Of a stretch of DNA of 64,000 bases, positions 9,259-18,917 are shown piece by piece. Under the pieces are notes generated by a model. That model had not been told where the DNA came from, ran no database searches, and saw only the letters and a program-made list of their open reading frames with translations. Source of the stretch: Candidatus Bathyarchaeota archaeon (lineage in GTDB: Archaea; Thermoproteota; Bathyarchaeia; Bathyarchaeales; Bathycorpusculaceae); NCBI GenBank assembly GCA_026014685.1, contig JAOZHW010000005.1:310001-374000 (forward strand). Direction: 5' to 3'. Position numbers and translations under genes: made by a program. Every line of letters starts with the position of its first letter. Position 1 is the stretch's first letter.

Positions 9259-10944
9259 ATGACTAAATTTATGGTACAATACAAGTGGGTGGCACTTTCA
9301 AACACAACCCTTGGCATGCTGATGGCATCCATTGACATGACCATCGTTTTGATTGCTTTGCCGTCGATTTTTAGAGGCATAAACATTGACCCCTTCACCA
9401 GTTTCCAGTATCTGCTCTGGGTCATGTTTGGCTACAGCATCGTAACCGCGGTGCTGCTGGTAACTTTCGGGCGACTCTCAGACATCTACGGCAGAGTGCG
9501 CCTCTACAACTTGGGCTTCGCCATATTCACCGCAGGCTCCATCCTGCTATCCATCACACCCCACACGGGAGACGCAGGAGCCATCGAACTCATAGTATTC
9601 CGCATCATACAGGGCGTCGGCGCAGCCTTCCTCTTCTCCAACAGCGGAGCCATCATAACCGACGCCTTCCCAGAGAACGAACGCGGCAAAGCGCTGGGCA
9701 TAAACCAGTTGGCGTTCCTTGCAGGTTCACTCATCGGCTTGGTTTTAGGCGGTGTCTTGGCTGTTTACGATTGGCGTCTGGTCTTCTTGGTCAGCGTCCC
9801 CGTCGGCGTAGTTGGCACCGTTTGGTCTTACTGGAAACTAAAAGAGCAACACGTTATCCGGAAGAAACAGAAACTCGACGTCTGGGGCAACTTATGTTTC
9901 GGCGGCGGCTTAACCCTGATACTGCTGGGCATAACTTACGGGTTGACGCCTTACGGTGACTCGCCGATGGGTTGGGGTAACCCGTTCGTTGCTGCCTCTT
10001 TAGCGGTCGGCGCCGCGTTGTTGATGGCGTTTCCCTTCATAGAGCGCCATGTAGAGGACCCGATGTTTCGTCTTGACCTCTTCAAGAACCGCACCTTCGC
10101 CGCAGGCAACATAGCCACCTTCCTGAGTTCCATGTCACGAGGCGGCGTAATGATTATGTTGGTTGTGTTGCTGCAGGGGATTTGGCTGCCTCTGCATGGC
10201 TACAGTTATGAAGATGCACCCTTCTGGGCGGGCATATTTATGATACCCCTCTCCGTTGGCATCGCAATCACTGGTCCGCTGAGCGGTTGGCTCTCTGACA
10301 AACACGGCGCAAGAGTACTCGCAACAGTCGGCATGATAATCACAGGCATAACCTTCTTAGTCTTCACCTTGCTACCCGCTAACTTTGACTACTTACCCTT
10401 CGCGCTCATACTGCTCATAATGGGCCTCGGTAACGGCATATTCATGTCCCCCAACATGGCATCCGTCATGAACAGCTGCCCCGCTGAGCACCGAGGAGCC
10501 GCCTCAGGCATGCGGTCCACACTGCAAAACTGCGGCCAAACCATCAGCCAAGCCGTATTCTTCAGCATCATAATCATATCCCTAAACGCAACCCTGCCTG
10601 AAGCGCTTTCCACAGCTGTTGCAAACGCAGGCGCATCGCAGCAACTCGCCGACGCATTTAGCACTACGCCTGCTTCAGGCGCGCTTTTCGCGGCTTTTTT
10701 GGGGTATAACCCCATTGGCACACTGCTTCAAAGTATGGGTCCACTTGCAGCGGGGTTGCCCGATGCTTCCCGGGCGATTCTGGAAGGACAAACTTTCTTC
10801 CCCAACGCCATCGCCGCGCCCTTCATGTCAGCCTTAACCCTTGCATTCATCATCGCTGCAGCGCTATGTTTTATCGCAGCCGCTTTCTCTGCGTTGAGAG
10901 GACCAAAAAACCAGAACTGTGGGTCGCCAGCTAAAGGCAATTAG
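9259..10944 (+). CDS. MFS transporter, DHA2 (14-TM, EmrB/QacA) type
   Basis: The 561-residue, very hydrophobic protein resembles the 14-helix drug:H+ antiporters. Landmarks are the acidic TM1 segment MASIDMTIVLIALPSI, the motif A region GRLSDIYGRVRLY, and motif C-like glycines in helix 5 (LAFLAGSLIGLVLGGVL). It probably exports hydrophobic compounds across the cell membrane; the substrate cannot be read from sequence. It has its own TATA box and follows the MMPL exporter in the same direction. Its stop shares four bases (TTAG) with the convergent protease gene. Confidence 0.9.
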   Translation: MTKFMVQYKWVALSNTTLGMLMASIDMTIVLIALPSIFRGINIDPFTSFQYLLWVMFGYSIVTAVLLVTFGRLSDIYGRVRLYNLGFAIFTAGSILLSITPHTGDAGAIELIVFRIIQGVGAAFLFSNSGAIITDAFPENERGKALGINQLAFLAGSLIGLVLGGVLAVYDWRLVFLVSVPVGVVGTVWSYWKLKEQHVIRKKQKLDVWGNLCFGGGLTLILLGITYGLTPYGDSPMGWGNPFVAASLAVGAALLMAFPFIERHVEDPMFRLDLFKNRTFAAGNIATFLSSMSRGGVMIMLVVLLQGIWLPLHGYSYEDAPFWAGIFMIPLSVGIAITGPLSGWLSDKHGARVLATVGMIITGITFLVFTLLPANFDYLPFALILLIMGLGNGIFMSPNMASVMNSCPAEHRGAASGMRSTLQNCGQTISQAVFFSIIIISLNATLPEALSTAVANAGASQQLADAFSTTPASGALFAAFLGYNPIGTLLQSMGPLAAGLPDASRAILEGQTFFPNAIAAPFMSALTLAFIIAAALCFIAAAFSALRGPKNQNCGSPAKGN

Positions 10945-13319
10945 CTTCTGCGTTTCAGAACAGCCACTGTCAAGATTAAAGCTGACGCAAACATTAAGAA
11001 GAAAACGATTGGGGCGTTGAGTTCTGGAATTGCAGGTGTCGGCTCACTTGTGGCCTGTGGACTCTGCGTCGGAGTGGTCGAATCCATCTGAGAGCTGAAC
11101 TGAACCGCTTGGAGCGTCACCGTGCAGCTAGCAATGGTGGAGAGGCCTGCGTTGTCTAAGAATTCCACGTAGACGGTTTTTGTACCCACATCACTTGAGA
11201 TAGTCCATGCTTTCTGTGTGGTATACGGCTCCCAACTTGACCAGTCTTCATCTTCGTTTGCGAAACGCATCAACCAAACGCCCGAAGTTGCGTCACTTGC
11301 AGAGACTGTTAAAATTATGCTCGTTGAAGTTGTTGTGGGGTTAGTCCAAACACTACCTGTCGGCGGCGTCTTGTCAAGTTTAATCCCGCTAAGAGTTACA
11401 TGGGGCAATTCGACGATTGTTTCCTCAGATGGGTTCCATGTACTCCAATACTCCAACGTGTTGCCTGCACTCTCTGTGGTTATTAATGGTTGACCGTGGG
11501 CAGTTACGTTGAGGATGTCGCCTTCGTTTAGGCGGTAGAATGTTTCAGTCACTTCCCCATCTGAAGTTAAACTGACCGCGAAATCCGCCGTTTGCCATCC
11601 AGCCACATAATCGTCTACTGTACGGGGCGCACACGTTACATTTACCGACAGATTCACTGCTCCGTCACTGACTGTTAAAGTGTGTTTACCGATAGATGTA
11701 TCAAAAACGGTTAATGTCGCCGAAAAAGAACCTGCCCCGTCAACCAACCAATTTCCTACTTCGGTGCCATCCCAAAAAATGGTTACAGTACCAGCTCGGA
11801 ATCCATTTCCAACCACAGTGGCACCAACGCCTCTTTGAATAAACGCCTTCTGGGTTAAGTCTGTGTTGTTACCGTATACACCTTGGGCGGTTGTGGTTCC
11901 AACCTGTTTTAAGCCTCTGCGGAGTTCTTTGAATGTGGTGTAGTAGGATTTTCCGTCGCTGTTGTCGGTGGCTCTAAAGACTACGTTGTCGGATAGTTGT
12001 GTGTTGTCGCCTGCGGGGTTGCATGCTAAGAGGTCAGGTGCATTCGTTGAGAAGGTAAAGTTGCCGTTCACTGTTGCAGTGTTATTAGCTATCGAAATCC
12101 AAGACATATTCAGAGGGTTCTGGTAGGATATGTTCACTGAAGCCCCAGCGAAACCTACTCCACTAAGTGTAATTGCGCCTTCAGCTGGACCAGAATCGGG
12201 TGAAACCGATAGTTGTGTACCAAAATTCAACGTTAAGGGGCTGCCTAAACCCGTAACGAGATCGTAACCCACGGTCGCGCTGTACTTGTAGTTAGCTCCA
12301 GAGGTGATGTCTCGGAAGTATGATGAATAAGAGTTTTTTGCAGATGTGTAGAGGTTAGTGTTGGTTGCAGATTGCCCAAGCGCATGGATACCTGCCCATT
12401 GCGGGGCCCCCGCGCTGGTTCCACCCACCTTCCACCAAGTTCCGTTATAAACCGCTACGCCTGTTGTGACGTTGGCGTTGTAGGAGACGTCGGGAACGGC
12501 GCGTCGGGCGTAGGTTAATCCATAGTTGGTTTGGTAGCTGGGTCTGCTTAGGTATTTACTGACTCCCCCGCTACTACCTTGCCAAGCGGTTTCAGAGATA
12601 ACAGTTCCGTCAGGATTAAGCTTAAGGGTAGTTCCACCCACACTCACAACATACCTTGAGACTGCAGGCCAATTCACAACAGATCCATCGTCACCTGAAG
12701 CAACGAAGTACTCTATTCCCGATTTACTAAAGTAGCTCTCGTAATAGCCTTCACTTGCAAATTCTTCGCCACCCCAACTCATCGAAACCGCCACCACTCC
12801 AGGATAGTTAGATGCATAATCCACCGCTGAAAGCAACGCAGTATTACTCGCATCTACCGCCTCTACCAGCAGGATTTTCGCTTGAGGCGCTATGGCATGA
12901 GCCCACTGGACATCCAAACAGGCTTCCAGGGACCAATCGCTGCGGACTTCAATGTTGGATGCCATTTGGTGAACAATAAAGTTAGCGGACTCTGAACTGT
13001 TAACAGGTAAACCGAATTCTAAAGAAAACGTGTTAAAGTATTCCTCTATGTTGGGCGTGTGGTAAGCTATTACTACGGCTATGGTGGTTCCGTTTCCCCC
13101 GCTGGAAGGCAAGTTGTACGCCGTTCGAACCTGCGTTGGCGTGTAACCTATTGGGTTTGGTGCGCCCGCAAACGGTGAAATATGCATGGGGTGAGCTACC
13201 CAATCGTCGTCATCTGGAAGGGCAGAAATGGGCACTGTGAAACAGGAGACCATCATGCCTACCAGAAACAATACTATCACGATGTGTGGGAGAATTTTTT
13301 TCCCATTCAACCTATCCAC
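10941..13319 (-). CDS. Secreted, membrane-anchored S53 (sedolisin/kumamolisin-like) peptidase
   Basis: The 792-residue protein has a signal peptide (residues 1-34) and an S53 catalytic domain (about 58-370). Catalytic residues are visible: E132 and D136 in SLEACLDVQW, oxyanion Asp210 in SGD, and nucleophile Ser302 in GGTSAGAP. Ig-like beta domains follow and a C-terminal TM helix ends in Lys-Arg-Arg. Sedolisins are acid-active serine-carboxyl endopeptidases. The usual long N-terminal propeptide is absent: the mature-type start (YTPTQVRTAYNLP) comes about 25 residues after the signal peptide. It is probably a cell-surface protease. It faces the MFS gene tail to tail. Confidence 0.9.
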   Translation of the reverse strand: MDRLNGKKILPHIVIVLFLVGMMVSCFTVPISALPDDDDWVAHPMHISPFAGAPNPIGYTPTQVRTAYNLPSSGGNGTTIAVVIAYHTPNIEEYFNTFSLEFGLPVNSSESANFIVHQMASNIEVRSDWSLEACLDVQWAHAIAPQAKILLVEAVDASNTALLSAVDYASNYPGVVAVSMSWGGEEFASEGYYESYFSKSGIEYFVASGDDGSVVNWPAVSRYVVSVGGTTLKLNPDGTVISETAWQGSSGGVSKYLSRPSYQTNYGLTYARRAVPDVSYNANVTTGVAVYNGTWWKVGGTSAGAPQWAGIHALGQSATNTNLYTSAKNSYSSYFRDITSGANYKYSATVGYDLVTGLGSPLTLNFGTQLSVSPDSGPAEGAITLSGVGFAGASVNISYQNPLNMSWISIANNTATVNGNFTFSTNAPDLLACNPAGDNTQLSDNVVFRATDNSDGKSYYTTFKELRRGLKQVGTTTAQGVYGNNTDLTQKAFIQRGVGATVVGNGFRAGTVTIFWDGTEVGNWLVDGAGSFSATLTVFDTSIGKHTLTVSDGAVNLSVNVTCAPRTVDDYVAGWQTADFAVSLTSDGEVTETFYRLNEGDILNVTAHGQPLITTESAGNTLEYWSTWNPSEETIVELPHVTLSGIKLDKTPPTGSVWTNPTTTSTSIILTVSASDATSGVWLMRFANEDEDWSSWEPYTTQKAWTISSDVGTKTVYVEFLDNAGLSTIASCTVTLQAVQFSSQMDSTTPTQSPQATSEPTPAIPELNAPIVFFLMFASALILTVAVLKRRS

Positions 13320-13365
13320 ATGTTCCCTAAGATTTAACCGCTAAGCCCAAATTAACGATTGATGG

Positions 13366-13374
13366 ATATTTAAA
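13366..13374 (-). promoter_or_regulatory. TATA-like element of the S53 peptidase gene
   Basis: TTTAAATAT on the minus strand lies about 50 bases before the peptidase start. It is partly symmetric, so assignment to this strand rests on distance. Confidence 0.35.
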
Positions 13375-13498
13375 GGGGCGGCTTCTTTTATGGATTGTTA
13401 CCGCTAAATCTACATGTAGAACACTATCCAAAAATCAACATCCTCAGCGCCGCCAAAGCGCAAATGATATAGGGACACCAAACAGCAACATTAACAAA

Positions 13499-14731
13499 GT
13501 GAAACTCATGCAGCGTTCATACTCACGTTTACTGGGCGTAGTGGGCAAGCCAAACACGGGCAAATCAACCTTTTTCTGCGCAGCAACCCTTGCAACCGTA
13601 GAAATCGCCAACTACCCCTTCACAACCATCAAACCCAACCGCGGCGTCGGCTACGTCCGAACCCCCTGTGTCCACGAAGAATTCCACGTCAAAGACAACC
13701 CCAAAAACAGCCTCTGCCTAGACGGCTCCCGCATGGTTCCCGTGGAACTAGTAGACATCGCGGGCATAGTGCCTGGAGCTTGGGAAGGACGCGGGTTAGG
13801 CAACCAGTTCCTTGACGAAATCCGCCGCGCAGACGCACTTATCCACGTCGTGGACGCTTCAGGCGGCACCGACTGTGAAGGCAAAAGCTGCAAACCCGGC
13901 GAGCACGACCCACTTGAGGATGTGCAGTTTCTTGAAAAAGAAATCACCATGTGGATGGTTACGATTCTAAAGAAGGATTGGCCTAGAATCGCACGGACTG
14001 CTGAACAGGACAAAAAAGGAATCGCACATCACCTCGAAGACCGCTTAACAGGACTGAGCATAAAGAAACAGTACGTTAATGAAGCTATACGAAAAGCAGG
14101 CTTAAGCGTCGATAAACCAGCAACCTGGAGCGATGACGACTTTTACCGCTTCGTAGACACACTGAGACGTATCTCAAAGCCAGTGCTGATTGTAGCTAAC
14201 AAAGTTGACCTACCAACAGCGCAAGCCAATGTAGAACGGTTAAGGAAACTTGACTACATTGTTATCCCCGCCAGCGCCGAAGCGGAACTTGCACTCCGCA
14301 GAGCTGCAGAAAAAGGCTTAATCGAGTATAAACCAGGCGACAACGACTTCAAGATAAAGCAGCCAGAGAAACTCTCAGCGGGGCAGATACAGGCGCTTGA
14401 ACGCATCAGAGAAAAAATTGTTAAAACCAACGGAACCACAGGCGTCCAAGAAGCCATAAACACCGCATACTTTAAGCTACTTGACATGATAACCGTCTAC
14501 CCAGTGGAAGACATAGAGCACCTATCCGACCACAACGGCCGCGTACTGCCAGATACGTATCTGGTTCCAAAGGGCATCACTGCTCATCAGTTTGCCTACG
14601 TGATCCACAGCGAACTCGGAGACAACTTCCTCTACGCAGTAGATGCCAGAGATAAACGCCGAATCGGAGAAGACGCCATCCTAAAAGACCGCGACGTTAT
14701 CAGCATAGTCAGCGCCAAAAAACGGGCATAA
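13499..14731 (+). CDS. YchF/OBG-family GTPase (archaeal type)
   Basis: The TRAFAC GTPase has G1 GKPNTGKST (residues 16-24), a G2 region near NYPFTTI, G3-like DIAGIVPGAWEG, and G4 NKVD. A C-terminal TGS domain is present (about residues 320-405). Proteins of the YchF/OBG branch bind ribosomes and hydrolyse ATP or GTP. The insertion containing GGTDCEGKSC is typical of archaeal members. The start may be GTG at 13499 or ATG at 13508; the difference is three residues. It is a single gene by spacing. Confidence 0.92.
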   Translation: MKLMQRSYSRLLGVVGKPNTGKSTFFCAATLATVEIANYPFTTIKPNRGVGYVRTPCVHEEFHVKDNPKNSLCLDGSRMVPVELVDIAGIVPGAWEGRGLGNQFLDEIRRADALIHVVDASGGTDCEGKSCKPGEHDPLEDVQFLEKEITMWMVTILKKDWPRIARTAEQDKKGIAHHLEDRLTGLSIKKQYVNEAIRKAGLSVDKPATWSDDDFYRFVDTLRRISKPVLIVANKVDLPTAQANVERLRKLDYIVIPASAEAELALRRAAEKGLIEYKPGDNDFKIKQPEKLSAGQIQALERIREKIVKTNGTTGVQEAINTAYFKLLDMITVYPVEDIEHLSDHNGRVLPDTYLVPKGITAHQFAYVIHSELGDNFLYAVDARDKRRIGEDAILKDRDVISIVSAKKRA

Positions 14732-14879
14732 TCGCCCGATTTAGCCTCCATCCTCCATCTGTCACCCTAAATAATTGCAAATGCGTATCATCCAAACAAA
14801 AAACGCCACAACCACACGCTCACCCGCGACCCCTTTTGCACCCGCCAAGCAACCTAAGCCTAAACCAACACCTGCACAG

Positions 14880-14890
14880 TCTATATAAGG
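14880..14890. promoter_or_regulatory. Orphan TATA-like element
   Basis: TCTATATAAGG lies in the 195-base gap between the GTPase gene and uppS. On the plus strand it would start transcription antisense to the uppS 3' end; on the minus strand it would transcribe the gap itself. Neither direction has a coding sequence. Confidence 0.3.
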
Positions 14891-14926
14891 CAGGGGAGAG
14901 GGTGGCAGAGAAACATAAAGTGCGGT

Positions 14927-15709
14927 TTAGGTTCCGTAGCGGCGTTTGCGTTTCTGGAAGGTACGAATCGCTCTTAGCAGGTCGATGAAGCGGAAGTCAG
15001 GCCAGTACACATCCAAAAAGACCAGTTCGCTGTAGGCGGATTGCCACACCAGAAAGCCACTTAAGCGTTCTTCACCTGAGGTTCTTATAATCAAGTCAGG
15101 ATCCTGCTTTGTCATGTGTGCTGTGTAGAGGTACTTTTCAACCGTGCTTTCTTGAATATCGTCTGGTTCAAGTTTGCCTTCTTTAACCAGTCTCGCTATT
15201 GCTTTTGCAGCGTCAACGATTTCGGCCCTGCCACCATACGCAAAAGCGAAATTAAGGAAATGGTTATCGTAGCCTTCGGTTGCCTTCTCGACGTCATGAA
15301 TACGCTTTTGAAGGTCATCAGGAAGCATGTTGATTCGCCCCAACACCTTTACATGGACCCTGTTTTTGTGGATACGTTCATCTGTGAGCAGCTTTAGGAA
15401 CCGCTCCCCCGCAATACGCATGATTTCCTCAACTTCTTTGGGGTTGCGCGCAAAATTCTCCGTTGAAAACGTATAAAGCGTGACGTATTTCACGTTTAGC
15501 TTTAGGCACCAATCGAGGAGTTTCTCAACGGTTTCTGCACCTTTCTCATGCCCCAACCAGGGGTTAATTTCTTTTTCAGAAGCCCAACGGCGGTTGCCAT
15601 CCAAAATGATTGCTATGTGCTCGGGGGGCACACCGTTTTTAACTTGCCCCCATAACCACCTTTGATATGCCTTATAGATACCCAGTACCGAGAGGACTCT
15701 TGTAAGCAC
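14927..15709 (-). CDS. uppS: Cis-prenyltransferase (undecaprenyl diphosphate synthase family)
   Basis: The enzyme elongates allylic prenyl diphosphates with isopentenyl diphosphate to make the polyprenyl carrier used in archaeal glycosylation. The catalytic segment IAIILDGNRRWA (Asp37) is near the N-terminus; TLYTFSTENFAR and the C-terminal DLIIRTSGEERLSGFL follow, all family hallmarks. The 260-residue length is normal. The start is GTG. In archaea the product is usually a dolichyl-type lipid, so the bacterial gene name describes the family, not the exact chain length. Confidence 0.93.
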   Translation of the reverse strand: MLTRVLSVLGIYKAYQRWLWGQVKNGVPPEHIAIILDGNRRWASEKEINPWLGHEKGAETVEKLLDWCLKLNVKYVTLYTFSTENFARNPKEVEEIMRIAGERFLKLLTDERIHKNRVHVKVLGRINMLPDDLQKRIHDVEKATEGYDNHFLNFAFAYGGRAEIVDAAKAIARLVKEGKLEPDDIQESTVEKYLYTAHMTKQDPDLIIRTSGEERLSGFLVWQSAYSELVFLDVYWPDFRFIDLLRAIRTFQKRKRRYGT

Positions 15710-15821
15710 TAATTGAACCCCTATTGGATGTCGCGACAGATTAAATTCTAAAAACTAAATCCGAATGCTTCAATTAAAGCTTACTCATGTCTCAACAAGC
15801 CACCAAAAGCCAGTTTACGTT

Positions 15822-17057
15822 TTAGACTTCTTCGATTTTTTCTTCTTTCTTCTTAAAGAAACCCTTAGCCGACTTGTTAACGATGTATATTAGCAAAACA
15901 GAGGCAACACCGATGAGAATACCCACGATTATCGTGAACAGGAAAGTGGCGAAAACGGGGTCATTTAAGCCGACCACCGTGGACTGCCCCTTATAGTAGG
16001 AAATCATCAGTTTTGCAGTACCGTCAAGAATCATCCTAGACCATGCAACAGAAACTATCAAAGCAACGTTACGGAGCAGTTTCGAATCCCGCTCAAAATA
16101 TAACCGTATACTTCTACCCAAAAGAACAATACATATACCTACTGTCAATAAGTCTTCAAAACCTAAAATAAAGCTTCCAGCAATGTTAGGAAGCGCACTA
16201 ATCCAAGCGCCTACATCTGCGGGGAAAGGCTGCACGTTGATGTACACGTTCGTAACACCCAAATATATGCTCACAGCTACACAGAGAATCCCCGCGATGA
16301 TTGTATAGTTGGAAATCTGAATAGGCAAAGCAGGTGGCTCATAATTCTTCGCCCAATTATAGAAATCTCTGCTGGCGCGATCAACACCGAAGCCTTTAAG
16401 CAGCAAAAACCCGCCTACCACTATCACAAAAGCGATGCCGAACAGGTAGATTGCGCCTGGGTAGATGCCTGAATTGTCTATTCCCCAAAGGACTCCGAAA
16501 ATGAGAACCAAAATACCAGGCAAACCTAAAGCTATCCGAGCGTAACGCGGATTATCCACCAGTAAACGAACATATTTGGTAAAGACTGCAGCAGTTTCCT
16601 CGATGGATTCGCTGTGCTTAATCACAATGCGCCTCACAGAGGACACTGGAACGCGGGATTCCACAAGTGGCAAAACCGCTTCGTCAGAGAAACCGTCAGA
16701 GACCAATATGACCTCGTTGGCGCCAAAACTTTCCTGTAAACTGTTAAGTTCCGCAACAAGTTTACGGTCAGCACTAACTCCGCCTAAGTCGGTTCCAGAA
16801 ATGGTGGCTACCTCAAAAACTTCGTCAGCTTGCTTATTAGCGGTTAGTCGATCGTAGAGGCTTACGGCTTCAAACATGGCGTTAGCGTCGGGTTCCTCTG
16901 AATCTTTAAGTGCCAACGCAACCGCAGCGTCTAAATTGGCGGTTCTTCCCAAAAGCGGCGTTTTGATGGCTGCTTTAGCTTCTAGATCGCCATCTCTATC
17001 AACACATAAAATTAAGATGCGCTTTTGCATCTGCTGATTCGATTCCCGCTTAGCCAT
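15822..17057 (-). CDS. DUF373 family membrane protein
   Basis: The first 180 residues are a soluble alpha/beta domain (RILILCVDRDGDLEAKA, then VILVSDGFSDEAVLP) characteristic of archaeal DUF373. About six to seven TM helices follow, beginning near residue 185, and the tail is Lys/Glu-rich. The function is unknown. It lies just downstream of the coiled-coil gene on the same strand, 40 bases apart, and the two may be cotranscribed. Confidence 0.85.
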   Translation of the reverse strand: MAKRESNQQMQKRILILCVDRDGDLEAKAAIKTPLLGRTANLDAAVALALKDSEEPDANAMFEAVSLYDRLTANKQADEVFEVATISGTDLGGVSADRKLVAELNSLQESFGANEVILVSDGFSDEAVLPLVESRVPVSSVRRIVIKHSESIEETAAVFTKYVRLLVDNPRYARIALGLPGILVLIFGVLWGIDNSGIYPGAIYLFGIAFVIVVGGFLLLKGFGVDRASRDFYNWAKNYEPPALPIQISNYTIIAGILCVAVSIYLGVTNVYINVQPFPADVGAWISALPNIAGSFILGFEDLLTVGICIVLLGRSIRLYFERDSKLLRNVALIVSVAWSRMILDGTAKLMISYYKGQSTVVGLNDPVFATFLFTIIVGILIGVASVLLIYIVNKSAKGFFKKKEEKIEEV

Positions 17058-17098
17058 CGAAATCTCTATCTCATTAATACAAGCACTTAACTTTAAGC

Positions 17099-18043
17099 TT
17101 ACGTTTCAGCCTCGTCGTCCTCGCCGTCGCCCAGCATCATGGCGAACTCTTCCCAACTGACTTTCTCGCCGCGGCTGAGTTTCTCTCGAGCTTCAGACCC
17201 GATTTTTTCCTTGATGGCTGCTTCCTTAATTGCGCGTTCAGCTTGCTCCTGTTTGCGTTTCTCTTCTTGTTCTTTGCGGCGAGCTTCATTTTCCTGTCTT
17301 CGAGCCTGATACTGCTCCCGCATAGACGCACGGATACCCGTTGATTGGTTAATTAATTCCTTGATTTGCTCATAGATGAGGCTGTTCTGTTCCTTTGCTT
17401 TAATGAACGATTGATGGAGACTATCGGCTTCTGCGCGATCCCGTTTCATGGAGTTAAGTTTCTCCATCATCTGCGCATGTAAGTCTTGGCTTTTCTTGGC
17501 CAACTCCGTTAATTCCTTGTGATAAACGTCTGCTTGAGCGTCGAAGGTTTTACGGTGCTCAAGGAGTTCTTTAATTTTTTTACGTTGACTCTCGATTTTT
17601 TTGTATCCGCTGAGTTGAATCTCCAACTCTTTTACGTTTTCAACGAGCCGTTTCTCCTCTTTTAGATCCAACGTTGTAGTTGAAATCTTCCATTCGATGG
17701 CTTCTAACTCTTTTTTAAGTTCACGCTGGCTAATGCGGGGCAAGTTTTTCTTAAGAGCCTCGATCTTCTCGTTGAGGGCGTTTATTTCTTCCATAATAGG
17801 AGTGACATTAACCCTGACAGCATCGCGCTGTGCCTTTAGCTCTTTAACTCGGATGTTTAAGGCATCTCGTTCCGTTTTCAGTTGGTTAACTTCTTCACGG
17901 ACTTTACGTACCTTCTCGTGAAGTTCATCTCTTTTTTCGATGAATTTTTTAATTTGGTCGTTGTTCTCTTGTATTTGCTGTTTTAGTTTGTTGATTTGAA
18001 GGTTGATGTTTGAAATTTGGCTTGGGTTTTGTTTCTCAGTCAA
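17099..18043 (-). CDS. Long coiled-coil protein (COG1340-like)
   Basis: The 314 residues are almost entirely charged heptads, predicted to be one long coiled coil, ending in an acidic tail. Such archaeal proteins are often labelled phosphoserine-phosphatase-like, but no phosphatase motif is visible. The role may be structural. The gene is divergent from the aIF2-beta gene and sits upstream of the DUF373 gene. Confidence 0.75.
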   Translation of the reverse strand: MTEKQNPSQISNINLQINKLKQQIQENNDQIKKFIEKRDELHEKVRKVREEVNQLKTERDALNIRVKELKAQRDAVRVNVTPIMEEINALNEKIEALKKNLPRISQRELKKELEAIEWKISTTTLDLKEEKRLVENVKELEIQLSGYKKIESQRKKIKELLEHRKTFDAQADVYHKELTELAKKSQDLHAQMMEKLNSMKRDRAEADSLHQSFIKAKEQNSLIYEQIKELINQSTGIRASMREQYQARRQENEARRKEQEEKRKQEQAERAIKEAAIKEKIGSEAREKLSRGEKVSWEEFAMMLGDGEDDEAET

Positions 18044-18156
18044 GAGTTAGCCTTCTGAAATGGGACTTATTACCTACGATGTAACAATCGAATTTATATT
18101 ACTTACCTCTGGAGCCTACATAAAAAACATTGTTATTTTATGTGTGTTCTTATAAT

Positions 18157-18165
18157 CTTAAATAC
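18157..18165 (+). promoter_or_regulatory. TATA box of the aIF2-beta operon
   Basis: CTTAAATAC lies 34-42 bases before the ATG at 18199, a spacing expected for a short-leader archaeal transcript; GGTGA lies just before the start. Confidence 0.5.
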
Positions 18166-18198
18166 ATCCGAGTTCCCTTCATTGGGTGAAGTGGAAAT

Positions 18199-18609
18199 AT
18201 GAGCTTCAACTACGATGAACTGCTAAAACGTGCATGTGAACAAATGCCTGAAGTTCAAGCAAAAAAAGAGCGCTTAGAACTGCCCAGAATCCAAATTCAA
18301 ACTGTGGGTATGCGCACAACCATAGCGAACTTTAAAGAAATCGCCGATGCACTCGACCGTGACCCTCAACATATTCTAAAATTCTTAACCCGTGAGATGG
18401 CGACGGCAGCTACATTCCACGATTCCCGCGCAATATTCCAAGGCAAATTCCGAACAGACAGCTTTGAACGGCTCCTACAGCGATACCTTGAAGCTTATGT
18501 TGTTTGTCCAGTGTGCAAACGCCCCGATACAAAAATCGCAAAAGAAAAACGATTGTCCTTCTTAGTCTGTAACGCTTGTGGAGCAAGATCGTCAATTAAA
18601 CAGCTTTGA
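18199..18609 (+). CDS. Translation initiation factor aIF2 beta subunit
   Basis: The 136-residue protein has the aIF2-beta/aIF5 fold (TIANFKEIADALDRDPQHIL) and a C-terminal C4 zinc ribbon (CPVCKRPDTK ... CNACG). With the alpha and gamma subunits it delivers initiator tRNA to the small ribosomal subunit; those genes are not in the window. The stop overlaps the TTG start of the next gene, so the two are translationally coupled. Confidence 0.95.
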   Translation: MSFNYDELLKRACEQMPEVQAKKERLELPRIQIQTVGMRTTIANFKEIADALDRDPQHILKFLTREMATAATFHDSRAIFQGKFRTDSFERLLQRYLEAYVVCPVCKRPDTKIAKEKRLSFLVCNACGARSSIKQL

Positions 18610-18917
18610 GCGGTAAAGAGATGGACGTTTACCTCAACCTGCAAAAAGTCGGTCAAAACGTGGTGCTTGCCGTTTGCGACTGCGATTTGTTGGGCAAAAC
18701 GTTAAAGGAAGGCAAGATTGTTTTCCGAGTTAAAGAAAACTTTTACAAAGGCCGCAAAGCCACGCTAGAGGAAGCGGTAGGATTGATTAACAATTCAACT
18801 ATCGTTAATTTAGTTGGCCAGAACTGTGTCGGGGAAGCCATCGCGAAGGGTTATGTTCACCCTGAAGCTGTACTGAAAATCGAAGGCGTGCCCCACGCGC
18901 AGATAGTGAAGCTTTAA
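18606..18917 (+). CDS. DUF424 family protein
   Basis: The 103-residue archaeal protein is in the position, right after aIF2-beta, where DUF424 genes are commonly found, which suggests a translation-related role. The conserved core includes ENFYKGRKATLEEAV and NLVGQNCVGEAI. The start is TTG at 18606, overlapping the upstream stop, or ATG at 18621. Its stop shares TTAA with the convergent WbqC-like gene. Confidence 0.85.
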   Translation: MSGKEMDVYLNLQKVGQNVVLAVCDCDLLGKTLKEGKIVFRVKENFYKGRKATLEEAVGLINNSTIVNLVGQNCVGEAIAKGYVHPEAVLKIEGVPHAQIVKL

